Assembly (NCBI RefSeq): GCF_005048855.1
Contig: NZ_SUME01000003.1
Coordinates: forward strand, 310,001-374,000
DNA: 64,000 bases
Direction of reading: 5' to 3'
DNA from: Sphingobacterium olei
GTDB lineage: Bacteria > Bacteroidota > Bacteroidia > Sphingobacteriales > Sphingobacteriaceae
Shown here: positions 35,909-46,200 of the stretch, one piece after another
How positions within the stretch are numbered: position 1 is the stretch's first letter
How the letters are laid out: the number at the start of each line of letters is the position of its first letter
The notes under the pieces: generated by a model
Database searches by the model: none
The model's input: only the letters and a program-made list of their open reading frames with translations
What the model was told of the DNA's origin: nothing
Made by a program: the position numbers and the translations under genes

Positions 35909-37231
35909 CTAGTTTTTAAGCAGATTTAGTATCCCTTCATTTTCAATAATAAGCATTCCCTGACGATCCGTTGTAATGCCCTGTTCAAGCAGGTAGGTGT
36001 ATCTCGGTACTTTGCCGTCCATCACCGTAGGCAGATAAGCAAACTGCACATTGTCTGTTGTCTTTTGCAAGGCTTCCCCTACCTCAATAATGTGGGTAGA
36101 AATGACGAAAAAACATTGTCGGTATTGCGCAAAGGCGTCGGTTACTGCTAGAGTCGCATCGTAAGCATCTTTAACATTGGTTCCTTTAAACAACTCATCA
36201 AATAAAACAAGAAAGCTTTTCCCTCTGGCCACTTCTTCCGCTGCTTTTTTTACCCTCAAAACCTCCGCATAAAAATGACTGTAACCCATATTCAAACTGT
36301 CGGACACATTTATCGAAGAATAAATTCCATCGCAGACGGAAAAACGCATCCCTCTTGCAGCAAGCGGAAAGCCCATGTGTGCCAAATAAAGCGCAATGCC
36401 TAATGATTTCATAAAGGTAGACTTCCCGGCCATATTGGCCCCGGTAAGAAAAATCATATTATTTTCTCCGTTAAAACCAACCGGGTTGGCCACCCCTTTG
36501 ATTAATGCCGGATGCCAAAGCGCGGCAATTTCTATCACTTGCTTTCCTTTAGGCAGTGCCTCGGCATATGCAAAGCCCTGGGCCTTGCCCACCTTGCCCA
36601 CGGCAAGGTAAACGTCTAATTTATAAATGCACTCCATAAGGATTTCTATATCCGCCTGAAGGGTGTGTTTCAACAAATGATCATAGGCGGCGAGCTTCGC
36701 AATTGAAAATTCATCAGCATCTTTTTCTTTTAATAAGTTACGGAGCGCAGGTGTTTCAAGGATTCGCTGAAGCACTTGCAGTTCCTCATCAAAAGGTGTT
36801 GGATTAGGGTCATTGAACTGCTTTAGGAAATCATTTAAGGAATTTAGCAAACCTATTGTCGCTACCAAGCCCTTCTGCAGCGCTGGATATCGCTCATCCC
36901 TTAACAGGGAGGCTTGTATTTTCTTAGAGAAAACCACTATAAATGCGGCTGGATAGTTTGTACTGCTGCCCGTGCTAAAATAGTGTTCTACGGTCTGAAA
37001 TTCAGCTCGACTAAAGGGAAAATCCAGTGCCTTCTCTTGAAAATAGCTCAACAAGCCACTACGTTTATTAATGGCATCAGGATCTGTTAGGGGATTTTTA
37101 AACAACTGCAGCAAAAGCCTTTCACCGCCGCTGGTCTGTACTTTATTGAACATGCCAAAAATAGAACCTGGTGTAAACTTGCCCAACAAGTTTAAATCTT
37201 CCAGCGTTTGTTTGTCAACTGTAAAGCTCAT
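35909..37231 (-). CDS. MutS-like ATPase lacking a mismatch-recognition domain (paralogue A)
   Basis: This 440-residue protein matches only the core/ATPase half of MutS. The C-terminal ATPase shows Walker A LTGANMAGKSTFMKS, the dimer-signature loop SINVSDSLNMGYSHF (MutS has SDDLxxGxSTF), Walker B SFLVLFDELFKGTN and the switch VISTHIIE. No N-terminal mismatch-reading domain with its Phe-x-Glu motif is present, so it is not the repair MutS. Its start overlaps the stop of paralogue B by 4 bp, indicating translational coupling and probably a heterodimer. Role unknown. Confidence 0.8.
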   Translation of the reverse strand: MSFTVDKQTLEDLNLLGKFTPGSIFGMFNKVQTSGGERLLLQLFKNPLTDPDAINKRSGLLSYFQEKALDFPFSRAEFQTVEHYFSTGSSTNYPAAFIVVFSKKIQASLLRDERYPALQKGLVATIGLLNSLNDFLKQFNDPNPTPFDEELQVLQRILETPALRNLLKEKDADEFSIAKLAAYDHLLKHTLQADIEILMECIYKLDVYLAVGKVGKAQGFAYAEALPKGKQVIEIAALWHPALIKGVANPVGFNGENNMIFLTGANMAGKSTFMKSLGIALYLAHMGFPLAARGMRFSVCDGIYSSINVSDSLNMGYSHFYAEVLRVKKAAEEVARGKSFLVLFDELFKGTNVKDAYDATLAVTDAFAQYRQCFFVISTHIIEVGEALQKTTDNVQFAYLPTVMDGKVPRYTYLLEQGITTDRQGMLIIENEGILNLLKN

Positions 37232-38580
37232 ATCTTTTGTTTATTCATCCGCTCCATGCCAGACGCTAAAATATCCAATATTCCTTCGTTTTTTATAATA
37301 ATCATTCCATGCCTGTCAGCTGTTAAACCTTGTTCCAGGGTGTAGGTGTATACGGGTTGATTACCGTCCATACGGGTGGGCAGATAGACAAAATTAATAT
37401 TATCACATCTTTCTTTAAGTATTTCGCCCGCTTCAATGATGTGCGTGGAAATCACAAACATGCTATCGCGTTTCCCTGCAAAAGCTTCGGTAAAAGCAAT
37501 GGTAGCTTCCGCCGCGTCCTTTACATTGGTGCCTCTGAACATCTCGTCAAAAAGAACAAACAGATTCCGACCCAGCTTAAGTTCCTGGGCGATTTTTTTC
37601 GCACGCAACACTTCTACATAGAAATGACTTACCCCCAAACCTAAGTTATCGGGCAAGTTAATGGTAGTATAAATTCCATCCAGCACCGAAAATTCCATTT
37701 CTTTGGCAGCGACCGGGAAACCCATATGGGCTAGAAAGAGTGCGACACTCAATGACTTCATAAAAGTAGATTTTCCGGCCATGTTGGCGCCGGTTAGGAA
37801 AATCACGTTGCTGTCGGGCGTAATATGGATGGAGTTGGCCACCGCATTTTTTACTTGCGGATGGTACACGCCCTCTAACTTAACTACATGCTGCTGTTTA
37901 GGCAGAGCTTTCGGAAAAATAAAGTCACGTTCTACCGCCACTTTGGCTATAGAAAAGTAAACATCTAGACCGTATACATAATTAAGTATTTTGAGTACCG
38001 CATCCCGGTGTTTAAACCTGAAAAATTCGTCGTACGCCACATATTCGTCCGAAGAAATCTTTGTGTTAAGAGGCAAGTTCAGGCTCTCCCTAATTCCCGA
38101 TGTGGTTAGCAGGCTCATGATATCGGCTTTATCCTGCTGGTAAAAATCAAGCGAACCCATATCAAGGCTATTCAAAAACTGATTCAGCTCGTTTAGCAGC
38201 TTGATTAAAGCCGTGATCCCAAGGTATACGCCCGAAGTAACCGCATCCAGAGCAACCAGGTTGCTGAACTTTTTTGCAATAGAGCTTTCCTGTGCGGACA
38301 GCTTGGTCCTTGTATCTGTATTTTTTATGTATGTTTCTACCGGGTCAAAATTATCAACGCTGAAGGGGAAAGATGTTCCTGTTTTGGCGAGATATTGAAT
38401 AATCCGGCTACGATGGTTGATTTTAGTCTCATCTGATAGCGGAAAACGAAACATTTCTTCCAGGATTGCCGCTCCACCTCTCGTTTTCGTTCTGTTAAAA
38501 ATCTGATAGATGGAATCTCCACCAGATTTTCCAAAAAGATTAAGGTCGTCTATCGTTTGTTGATCAGTAAGGAATGCCAT
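37228..38580 (-). CDS. MutS-like ATPase lacking a mismatch-recognition domain (paralogue B)
   Basis: This 450-residue protein has the same layout as paralogue A: N-terminal helical region (KSGGDSIYQIFNRTKTRGGA matches A's PGSIFGMFNKVQTSGGERLL), then ATPase with LTGANMAGKSTFMKS, TINLPDNLGLGVSHF, LFVLFDEMFRGTN and FVISTHIIEAGE. Both end with near-identical YTYxLEQGxTxDRxGMxIIxNEGIL. It begins 4 bp after the GldFG fusion gene, tying it to the ABC module. DNA binding is possible but not shown. Confidence 0.8.
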   Translation of the reverse strand: MAFLTDQQTIDDLNLFGKSGGDSIYQIFNRTKTRGGAAILEEMFRFPLSDETKINHRSRIIQYLAKTGTSFPFSVDNFDPVETYIKNTDTRTKLSAQESSIAKKFSNLVALDAVTSGVYLGITALIKLLNELNQFLNSLDMGSLDFYQQDKADIMSLLTTSGIRESLNLPLNTKISSDEYVAYDEFFRFKHRDAVLKILNYVYGLDVYFSIAKVAVERDFIFPKALPKQQHVVKLEGVYHPQVKNAVANSIHITPDSNVIFLTGANMAGKSTFMKSLSVALFLAHMGFPVAAKEMEFSVLDGIYTTINLPDNLGLGVSHFYVEVLRAKKIAQELKLGRNLFVLFDEMFRGTNVKDAAEATIAFTEAFAGKRDSMFVISTHIIEAGEILKERCDNINFVYLPTRMDGNQPVYTYTLEQGLTADRHGMIIIKNEGILDILASGMERMNKQKI

Positions 38581-38584
38581 TTCT

Positions 38585-40885
38585 TTATTTTCTTTTTCTT
38601 CTGATCAATATTAATGTCCCAAGGGCGAGTAGTAGGCCTGGGAATACCCAAAGCAATGTAATCCGCAGGTATTTAATTTGTTCCCTTTTGATTAAAAGCG
38701 TAGTATCCTTCGGCGCCGGACGGTAACTGCTGATTGGAAACTCACCATAACTTAACCAACTAAAAATCCCTGTATTGAAGGCAAAGTTGGCCGTCCTCAT
38801 GTTAAAACGGTTTAACTCGATGTTGGACATAAAATCAGCGTCGCCCACAACGACGATACGTTGCTCTTTCCCTTTTGTATTCCGGGTCAGGCTAACAGCC
38901 AGCGGAAAGGATTTCTGCAGATCACCTCTTTCAGGTTCAAACTTCACCTTTGCAGAATCCGTTACAAATTTGTCTCTTTTAAGCCAGCTTTTTCTTGAGT
39001 CGGTAACTAGTAATGGTTTTATCGTGTATACACTTGAGTTTTCAATACCGAGCGCTGTGGCCATGGGCATTGAAACTACTACACTGTCGCGGTGCGCGGC
39101 TACAAGTGGCGGATAGAGCTTGGCGCCTGTGCCGGTCAAAAACGGTGCGGCAAGGTGGGGTTCCAGATCCCTGCTGGTCTGGACGATGGCGCCATCCATC
39201 AGTTGAACGCCAAATTGTTTTAATAACGGATTAAGCATGGCTTGTTTTCCCGGTTCACCGGAAATTAGCAAATTACCGCCATTGTCGATGAACTGCTGCA
39301 ATTTTGACGTTTCTACTGCCGTAAGTTCGGTCTTTGGATCAGCGAGTACGAGTGCGGAAATGTTTTCAGGAATCGATTCGCTTTGTAAGGAAATGGTATC
39401 CACATCAAAGCCCTGATTAATCAGTGAATTCCTGAAATTCTTCAGGTTTGCTAAAGCCCGGTATTCACGGTCACCCATTTTATTTATGTTACGTTCCAGG
39501 TTTCCGGTTACAAACAGAATTTTTGGAATTTTTGCAAGAAGCAATCTTTTTAGTGCCGCAGAAATCTCAGTCTCGGATGGCCAGTGTTCATTATCAGGAA
39601 ATACCCTTAAGAAAGTTTGCCTTCCTTTATATTTGAGCTGCATGATGTAATAATTGGGCTCCTGAGAAAGGTCAATCATTTTTCTGATCTCTTCAGGACG
39701 CTTAAACTGGCTCAGACTGATCTCCGCAGTTTCTGCGGATTTGGCCGCGATCTCGGTTAATGTTTTCCCGAGATTGCCTTTTTTCATCTCCTCTCCAACA
39801 CCCAGGGTGTCATAGTAAAGTACTGTTTTTAACCTGATGTTGTGCTTGAACCTGACATAGGGTGCCCAGCGATTGATGTTCAGCTGGTAGGATTCAGGTT
39901 TTGCGTCTTCCATATATCCGCCGAACAGGTTTGCGTACCCGGTAACTTCAAGCGGCTCATCTCCCAGATCCTCCACAATTTTCTGCGTATCTGGCTTAAT
40001 CGTGTTGCTTTTATCCCTAGTTACGTCGAAGTAAAGAATAAGCTGAGGAATTGAACTGATGTAACCAATGCCAATCGTGACAATGACAATAAGGCTATAA
40101 CGGCTCACCTTAACCCAGGTAGACGTTGTCTCCATCCCCGTTTTTAGCTTGTAGATGGTCAACTGCAGAAACATGAACACAATTGCAACGAAATATATAA
40201 TTCCATTGCTGGTGATCAGTCCTGCGAGTATCCAGTCTGTACGGCCGGCTACGGAAAGAAAATAAGTAACGTCTCTTAGAAAAGGGATTCCCTTCCACAA
40301 ACCGGAGACATTATAGAGTATACCGAAAGTTACAAATGTGCACACTGCGGCTACAATCTGATAGGTAGTGAGGCAGGACATAAAGATTCCGATCGCAGAA
40401 TAAGCACAGAGCAGTAAGAATAAACCAAGCACATAGCTCAGCAGCAATCCCGTATCCGGATTATTTACCGTAAAGTAACTGGTGATGATATAAATAGATA
40501 CAATGGACACCATGACTAAGCTCATGGCTACCATTGCTACAAATTTTCCTAATACAATGTCCCGTACGCGAATCGGTGAAGAATATAAAAGCCGGATGGT
40601 ACCACTGCTCGTTTCGCGGCTAATGAGCCCCATAGTCAGAAGCGGGAGGTAAAGGTAAAGGTTCCCCATCACGTTAGAGAGGACGCCTCGTCCCCCCGAA
40701 AATATGGAAGCGATAATGCTAAACGGAATTTTATAGCCACCCTCTACTGTGATAGCGATATCGTCAAGCCCTTTCAGATAGACAAAGGCGCACTGGACCA
40801 TAAAAATAGTAATCAGAAACCAGGCAATAGGGGAATAAAACAGCAGTTTCAGCTCTGTTTTAGCCACTCGAAAAATTGTTTTCAT
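38585..40885 (-). CDS. GldF-GldG fusion: ABC-2 permease joined to GldG-like periplasmic domain
   Basis: Residues 1-250 of 766 form an ABC-2 permease with about six membrane segments (FRVAKTELKLLFYSPIAWFL; ETSSGTIRLLYSSPIRVRDI). A further membrane segment near 265 leads to a large extracytoplasmic region with a GldG-type fold: LFVTGNLERNINKMGDREY, ISALVLADPKTELTAVE and NGGNLLISGEPGK. One last membrane helix lies near 740, before a short basic tail. In gliding Flavobacteriia GldF and GldG are separate; here they are one chain. It is 18 bp after its ATPase. The GldAFG-like complex is proposed to be an ABC transporter of unknown cargo. Confidence 0.8.
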   Translation of the reverse strand: MKTIFRVAKTELKLLFYSPIAWFLITIFMVQCAFVYLKGLDDIAITVEGGYKIPFSIIASIFSGGRGVLSNVMGNLYLYLPLLTMGLISRETSSGTIRLLYSSPIRVRDIVLGKFVAMVAMSLVMVSIVSIYIITSYFTVNNPDTGLLLSYVLGLFLLLCAYSAIGIFMSCLTTYQIVAAVCTFVTFGILYNVSGLWKGIPFLRDVTYFLSVAGRTDWILAGLITSNGIIYFVAIVFMFLQLTIYKLKTGMETTSTWVKVSRYSLIVIVTIGIGYISSIPQLILYFDVTRDKSNTIKPDTQKIVEDLGDEPLEVTGYANLFGGYMEDAKPESYQLNINRWAPYVRFKHNIRLKTVLYYDTLGVGEEMKKGNLGKTLTEIAAKSAETAEISLSQFKRPEEIRKMIDLSQEPNYYIMQLKYKGRQTFLRVFPDNEHWPSETEISAALKRLLLAKIPKILFVTGNLERNINKMGDREYRALANLKNFRNSLINQGFDVDTISLQSESIPENISALVLADPKTELTAVETSKLQQFIDNGGNLLISGEPGKQAMLNPLLKQFGVQLMDGAIVQTSRDLEPHLAAPFLTGTGAKLYPPLVAAHRDSVVVSMPMATALGIENSSVYTIKPLLVTDSRKSWLKRDKFVTDSAKVKFEPERGDLQKSFPLAVSLTRNTKGKEQRIVVVGDADFMSNIELNRFNMRTANFAFNTGIFSWLSYGEFPISSYRPAPKDTTLLIKREQIKYLRITLLWVFPGLLLALGTLILIRRKRK

Positions 40886-40903
40886 TAAGCTTTTTTGATA
40901 TGT

Positions 40904-41824
40904 TTATTGTTGGGACAATTGTTTAAATATTTCCTCTACCGAGTCTTTTTCGAGCGTAATTTCCTGTAAACGCCAGCCGTTCTGCACGCTTTTCGTGACG
41001 ATGGTTTCGGCGATCCCAGCCTCTCCGCTAAAAAACAGGCGTACGAGTCTATCGGTAAGAATTTCTGCTCTGATGATGCCCTCAATGGTTTCCAATGCGG
41101 CGATATCCGGCATATTATTAAAGTGGATCAGCAAGCTGTGCGGCTCAATGTAATTGTTAAACGCTTCCATCGTATCTTCAAATACGATCCTTCCGTTCTC
41201 AATCATCTTAATGTCCCTGCATAGCAACTGCACCTCGGAAAGAATGTGTGAAGAAAATATCACCACCCTATCTTTAGCGATGTCTTTAATCAGGTTCCTC
41301 ACCTCAATGATTTGGTTGGGGTCTAATCCATTTGTCGGTTCATCGAGTACGAGGACGTTGGGGCGGTGTACAATGGCTTGAGCGATGCCCACGCGTTGTC
41401 TGTACCCCCCGGAGAGGTTTTTGATCAATCTTCCACTGAAGTGGTCTATTCCGCAGCGTTCTTTTGCTTCTTTCACTGCATCTTTTCGGACCTGGCCAGA
41501 CATGTCCCGTAGGCTTGCGCAATATTCAAGGTACTCATCCACGGTAAGATCCAAATATAAAGGCGGATTCTGGGGCAAAAAGCCTATTTCCATTTTAGCG
41601 CGCATCGGGTCATCCCTGAAGTTGATGCCATTGATATAGACATTTCCTTCCGTTTGATTAAGGGATCCACAAAGAATGTTCATCGTGGTGGATTTCCCGG
41701 CACCATTTGACCCCAGGAGCCCGACAATACCATATTGGCTAATCTCCAGATTGATGTCACGTATCGCCCAGCTGCTGCTATATCGATGCGATAAATTCTC
41801 TATTTTTACTATACTTTTTTCCAA
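40904..41824 (-). CDS. ABC-2-type ATP-binding protein (GldA-like)
   Basis: This 306-residue ATPase has Walker A GLLGSNGAGKSTTMNILCG, signature NLSGGYRQRVGIAQAI, Walker B VLVLDEPTNGLDPNQI and H-loop VIFSSHILSEV. It belongs to the CcmA/GldA subclass that powers ABC-2 permeases, and the permease gene follows after 18 bp. A C-terminal extension of about 90 residues follows the ABC domain, as in GldA. It follows susD by 78 bp on the same strand. Confidence 0.85.
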   Translation of the reverse strand: MEKSIVKIENLSHRYSSSWAIRDINLEISQYGIVGLLGSNGAGKSTTMNILCGSLNQTEGNVYINGINFRDDPMRAKMEIGFLPQNPPLYLDLTVDEYLEYCASLRDMSGQVRKDAVKEAKERCGIDHFSGRLIKNLSGGYRQRVGIAQAIVHRPNVLVLDEPTNGLDPNQIIEVRNLIKDIAKDRVVIFSSHILSEVQLLCRDIKMIENGRIVFEDTMEAFNNYIEPHSLLIHFNNMPDIAALETIEGIIRAEILTDRLVRLFFSGEAGIAETIVTKSVQNGWRLQEITLEKDSVEEIFKQLSQQ

Positions 41825-41902
41825 AATTTAGTGATTTTACATTTTATAGGAATATTAATTCTGCTGCTGATGTTATAAAAACCATAAGTAACAGAACATA
41901 AT

Positions 41903-43282
41903 TTAATTCGGATTTTGTGTTAACTCCGGATTTTGATTAACGATTATAGGAGAAAACGGAAATACATATGCGTTGCTGTTAGGCTCCAGCGTGTAGGTCG
42001 TACCATTGTAGACACGTGTAACCGTTTTTGCGAATGCGGCATCTTTGTTCAAGCGTTTTTGGTCAAACCACCGAAGTCCAGTTCCGAATAATTCCCTACG
42101 GCGTTCATTAATAACCATTTCTAACGCCTGCTGATCTGATGTAGCTGTAAGCGCCACATAATCGTCCTGCGTAAACCTAAATTTACGCAAATCATTTAAC
42201 GCCTGTAAGGCGTCTGCACGTCTTCCTGCACGTGCCAGGCATTCTGCCCGGATGAGCCAGGTCTCGCCAACTGTTAATCCCACGCATGCGTTGTCAGCAC
42301 CAGCTCCGGCAAAAAATCGCCTACCTGTAAAGCTGGGATAACCGATGCTTCCGTCTCTGGTAAATAGAGTATATCTCAAGTCTTTAGTCCCTAGTAAGTT
42401 CAATAAGTCTTCGCTCAACTGCAAGCCGGCATAACTAAGTCGGGGAATTTTACGTAACAGAACTTCTTTGTTTTGTATCAGCGTAGGAAATGCAGCATTA
42501 ACGAACAGATTGTAATCATTAAGTCCGTTTGAAAGTGCTAATGCTTGTTCTGCTGCTACTCGAGCGGCCTCAAAATTACGCATGTTCAAATGAACCTTAG
42601 CCAATAGCGCATAGGCGCTGCCTCGGTACGGGTTCACTGAATTCATTTTAGCAGTAGGCAATAAAGGAATAGCGGTTTCTATATCTTTCAGTACTTGGGC
42701 ATAAACTTGAGCAACAGTGGCCCTTTGCAAGTTTACAAACAGCCTTGCTTCCAATAACAGCGGTACACCAAGATCAGTGCCAGCCGTCGAAGCATCGTAT
42801 TGCTTCCCATGTGAATTTACCAGCGTAAAATAAGTAAATGCCCTTTGAATAAGTGCTTCCGCATAAATCGCATTCTGCTCTGCCAGAGAACCATTTTTAC
42901 TCTCCAATACACCTGAGATCACGGTGTTAAAAGTATATATTGCTTTATACATGGAATTCCAATCAAAATCATCCTCTTTGTCGATATAGAATGGTTTTGC
43001 CCAGGTATATTGCGCAACGTATACACTATTGTAGGAGATTTCGCTTTGGAGGTTCGGATCTTTGAGATCAATGTCATCACAACCTATAATCGCTGCATTT
43101 GCCGAGCCAAATTCTGAATCGGTTCTACTGTTCATTAGTAGGCGATAATCATTTGTATATACTAAAACCCGCTGGCCTTGCACCGGAACATTTTCTACAT
43201 ATTTCCGGCAGGAAAATAAGGTTGCGGCAGTTATAGTGATGAAAAATACTTTAAATACATTCATAGTGATTTTTTTATGCAT
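41903..43282 (-). CDS. SusD/RagB-family nutrient-binding lipoprotein
   Basis: This 459-residue protein has a lipoprotein signal (MNVFKVFFITITAATLFSCRKY, lipobox LFSC). The SusD fold is indicated by TPR-like helices (YAEALIQRAFTYFTLVNSHG; YRGSAYALLAKVHLNMRNFE) and the C-terminal ERRRELFGTGLRWFDQKRL. It would form the lid of the SusC channel on the cell surface. The start overlaps the SusC stop (TAATG), so an ATG at 43282 is possible; the signal peptide itself begins at 43264. Confidence 0.88.
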   Translation of the reverse strand: MHKKITMNVFKVFFITITAATLFSCRKYVENVPVQGQRVLVYTNDYRLLMNSRTDSEFGSANAAIIGCDDIDLKDPNLQSEISYNSVYVAQYTWAKPFYIDKEDDFDWNSMYKAIYTFNTVISGVLESKNGSLAEQNAIYAEALIQRAFTYFTLVNSHGKQYDASTAGTDLGVPLLLEARLFVNLQRATVAQVYAQVLKDIETAIPLLPTAKMNSVNPYRGSAYALLAKVHLNMRNFEAARVAAEQALALSNGLNDYNLFVNAAFPTLIQNKEVLLRKIPRLSYAGLQLSEDLLNLLGTKDLRYTLFTRDGSIGYPSFTGRRFFAGAGADNACVGLTVGETWLIRAECLARAGRRADALQALNDLRKFRFTQDDYVALTATSDQQALEMVINERRRELFGTGLRWFDQKRLNKDAAFAKTVTRVYNGTTYTLEPNSNAYVFPFSPIIVNQNPELTQNPN

Positions 43283-46200
43283 TATAAACTTAGGTTAAGT
43301 TGAAAAGAATAGTTGCGTACGGGAGCCAATTGGTAGGTGTTGCTCACATTAAATAAATAGTCCGGATCAATTTTCTCCTTATTTTTGGCCCAGATCATAC
43401 CTAGGTTCCTGCAAACCACAGATAAACTCAAGGCCTTAATACCCATTTTAGCCACCACCGGCTGAGGAACCGCATAGGACAGGCGCACCTGATTCAATTT
43501 TACATTGCTTCGGCTTCTCACCAGTAAATCTGAATTGGAATATCTCTCTACACTGGTTCCATAATTAAAACCCTGCGAATAATCCGATGTAATTCCTGGA
43601 ACGTTGGTCGTTAATTCATCACCTGGCTTTCTCCAGCGCTGTGCCAAATCTCCGGCACGGCTTAAATAAAATCCCGTTTCAGCAACTGAGGGCCTTAAAA
43701 AAACACCACCGAGCTGATATTGAAATTGAAGACCCAGATCAAACCTCTTGTAGGTAACGTTAGTGTTATATGCACCATACCATGGTGAGGTTGTTCTTCC
43801 TGAATACGACTTCACATCATAAAAAGGGAAATCCCAGGTCGTATACAATTTGCCTTGCTCGTTAGGATCCTCTATTAATGTTTCTCCTTTTTCATCCAAT
43901 CCTGCAAACTTATACGTAAATAAATAGTCTGTCGGGTAACCATCGTACAATGCCTCCTCCCCAGGCGCCAGCATATTGGCGATAGGCAATTTAAAACGCT
44001 CATCATGAATGGTATTGGTATTGTAAGACAAATTGATCGTATTGTTCCAAGTCACTTGTTTAGATCTAACGAGTGCAAATGAAAAACCTAAATCTACACC
44101 CTCTCCGTCTAATGTGGCCGCATTAAATAAAGTTCTTGAAAAACCATAGGTTCCGTTGATGGGCAATTCATAAAAGATATCCTTAGTATGTTTTTTGTAG
44201 TATTCAAAGGTTCCAGAAATGCGACTGTCAAAAAGGGAAAAATCAAGTCCGTAATTCAGCATTTTGGTCTTTTCCCACGCCAGATCTTCTCGCGCGGGCT
44301 TTTCAATACGCGCATTCGGAAGGAGGGAATAACCATCTGTTCCCTGTAATTCGATCACCGTTACCGGTGCATAGCCCTGTGGGGCATTTCCGGTGAAACC
44401 ATAAGTAAACCGTCCGGATAAGGCGCTCAACCACTCCACATCTTTCAAAAAGCTTTCCTTTTTCATGTTCCAGCTTAATCCCCCAGACCAAAGCGGGATG
44501 GCTCTTTTTCTCCGTTCCACACCAAGCAGGTTCAAATCATCAAAACGTGCACTTGCCGAAACAGTATACTTGCTATCATAGGTGTATGAGGCAGTTGAAT
44601 AATAAGATAATGCCCTGGTGGTTCTCTCTACAACCGGCGAGGACGTAGCCCCAATAGCCGGACGGTTTCCAGTTATATCCAGGTAGCTTCCATTGGGATT
44701 TACCGGCGTAAATGAATTGATCTCCTTATTATAGCCATAACGGTTCTCTCCGCTGGTTTTATTAAAAACCTCACGAATTTCATTCCCCAGTACAGCGTTC
44801 AGTTCATGTTTGTTGTTCCAGTTTTTATTGATGTTTAACTGGCCCCTCAAATTATAGCTCTTGGTTGATCCATTATTCGTAATCAACTTTCCACCAATAG
44901 GAAGGCCATAAACCAATTGACCAGCAGAATTTATAGTAGTCGCCCTATTTATCATAATCCTGGCTTCGTAACTATCCGGTTCCTGATAATTTTCACGCTC
45001 GGTAAAATTCCGGCCCAGATTTCCAGAGACCGAAAAATTAAGCCATGAAGTAATCTTAGTTCTGACATCTACATTCAGGCCCAAATTGTTACCTGTATTG
45101 ATGGTATTGTTGTAATTCAATTCATCTAGCGCGGAATACCTAAACGGAAGATAACCTTGGCTTTCTAAACTCCGGGCCCTGGATGGAATCGTAAAAACAT
45201 CGTAGTACATCGTGCTTCCATCCGAATTGACCAGTAAATCATAAGGGCGCAGTCCAAACGGAGACATGCTCATCCCAAGCGCAGCGGCGGGATTAGTTTT
45301 ATCCGTAGTGTTACCGTAAATCAGGGAAGTATTAATTGCAACGCGTCCTTTTAGGAGATTGGAAGTTGTAGATAAGTTGAAGGAATAACCCTTATTCTTA
45401 TTTCCTTTGTATATCCTGTCATCGGTATTGTAAGAGCCAGACATGTAATAAGAGCTATTTACACCACCACCGGAAAGTGATAAATTATATTGTTTTGTGG
45501 CCTGCCGCTGAAGCAGGTATTCAGAAATTTGATCTGCGTTATCATATTGTGCCAATGCAGCAAGCTCTGCATTCATCTGGGCTTCAGAAATTTCGCCACG
45601 CTTGTTTTTAAAAATGACGGCTTGGGCTTGAGTCAGGTTTCCCGATATATAGGCTGATTGGGTAAGGTCTTCCACATAATTTTTATTGATCATATCTTTT
45701 TCAAGATCAATGTAATCAGCGACAGACATCATTGGCCCGTAATCCGTCCTGGGTTTTGCACCGGTGCTATAGGTAGTCGAAAAGTTAAGTGATGGTGCTG
45801 CATTTTGTTTGCCTCTTTTAGTCGTAATTACAATAACGCCATTTGCCGCCTGAATACCCCATATAGATGCTGCAGCAGCATCCTTTAAGAAAGTTACCTG
45901 TTGAATGTCATCTGCGTTAAGCAAATCCAGTGCACCATTTTCGATGGAAATCTGCGATGGAAAGCCATCGACCACTAAAAGGGGCTCTACGCTCACCTGA
46001 GTATAATTACCAACGATGGTCGAGACACCACGTATGTTAATTGTTCCGTTTCGGCTTTTACCAGCTGTTGTCTTTGTCGAAATATTCACTCCCGGAACCA
46101 GCCCTTGCAAACGTTCAAGGATACTGACCGTTGGAAATTGTGCAATCTCCTTAGCCGTTATGATCCCAAATGAACCCGTTGCGCGGTCTCTGTTCAGATC

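Noticed and set aside
35909..38580. Reading the two MutS-like genes as canonical DNA mismatch repair
   Set aside because: They lack the N-terminal mismatch-binding domain and are half the usual length; the locus context is envelope transport, so a repair label would mislead.
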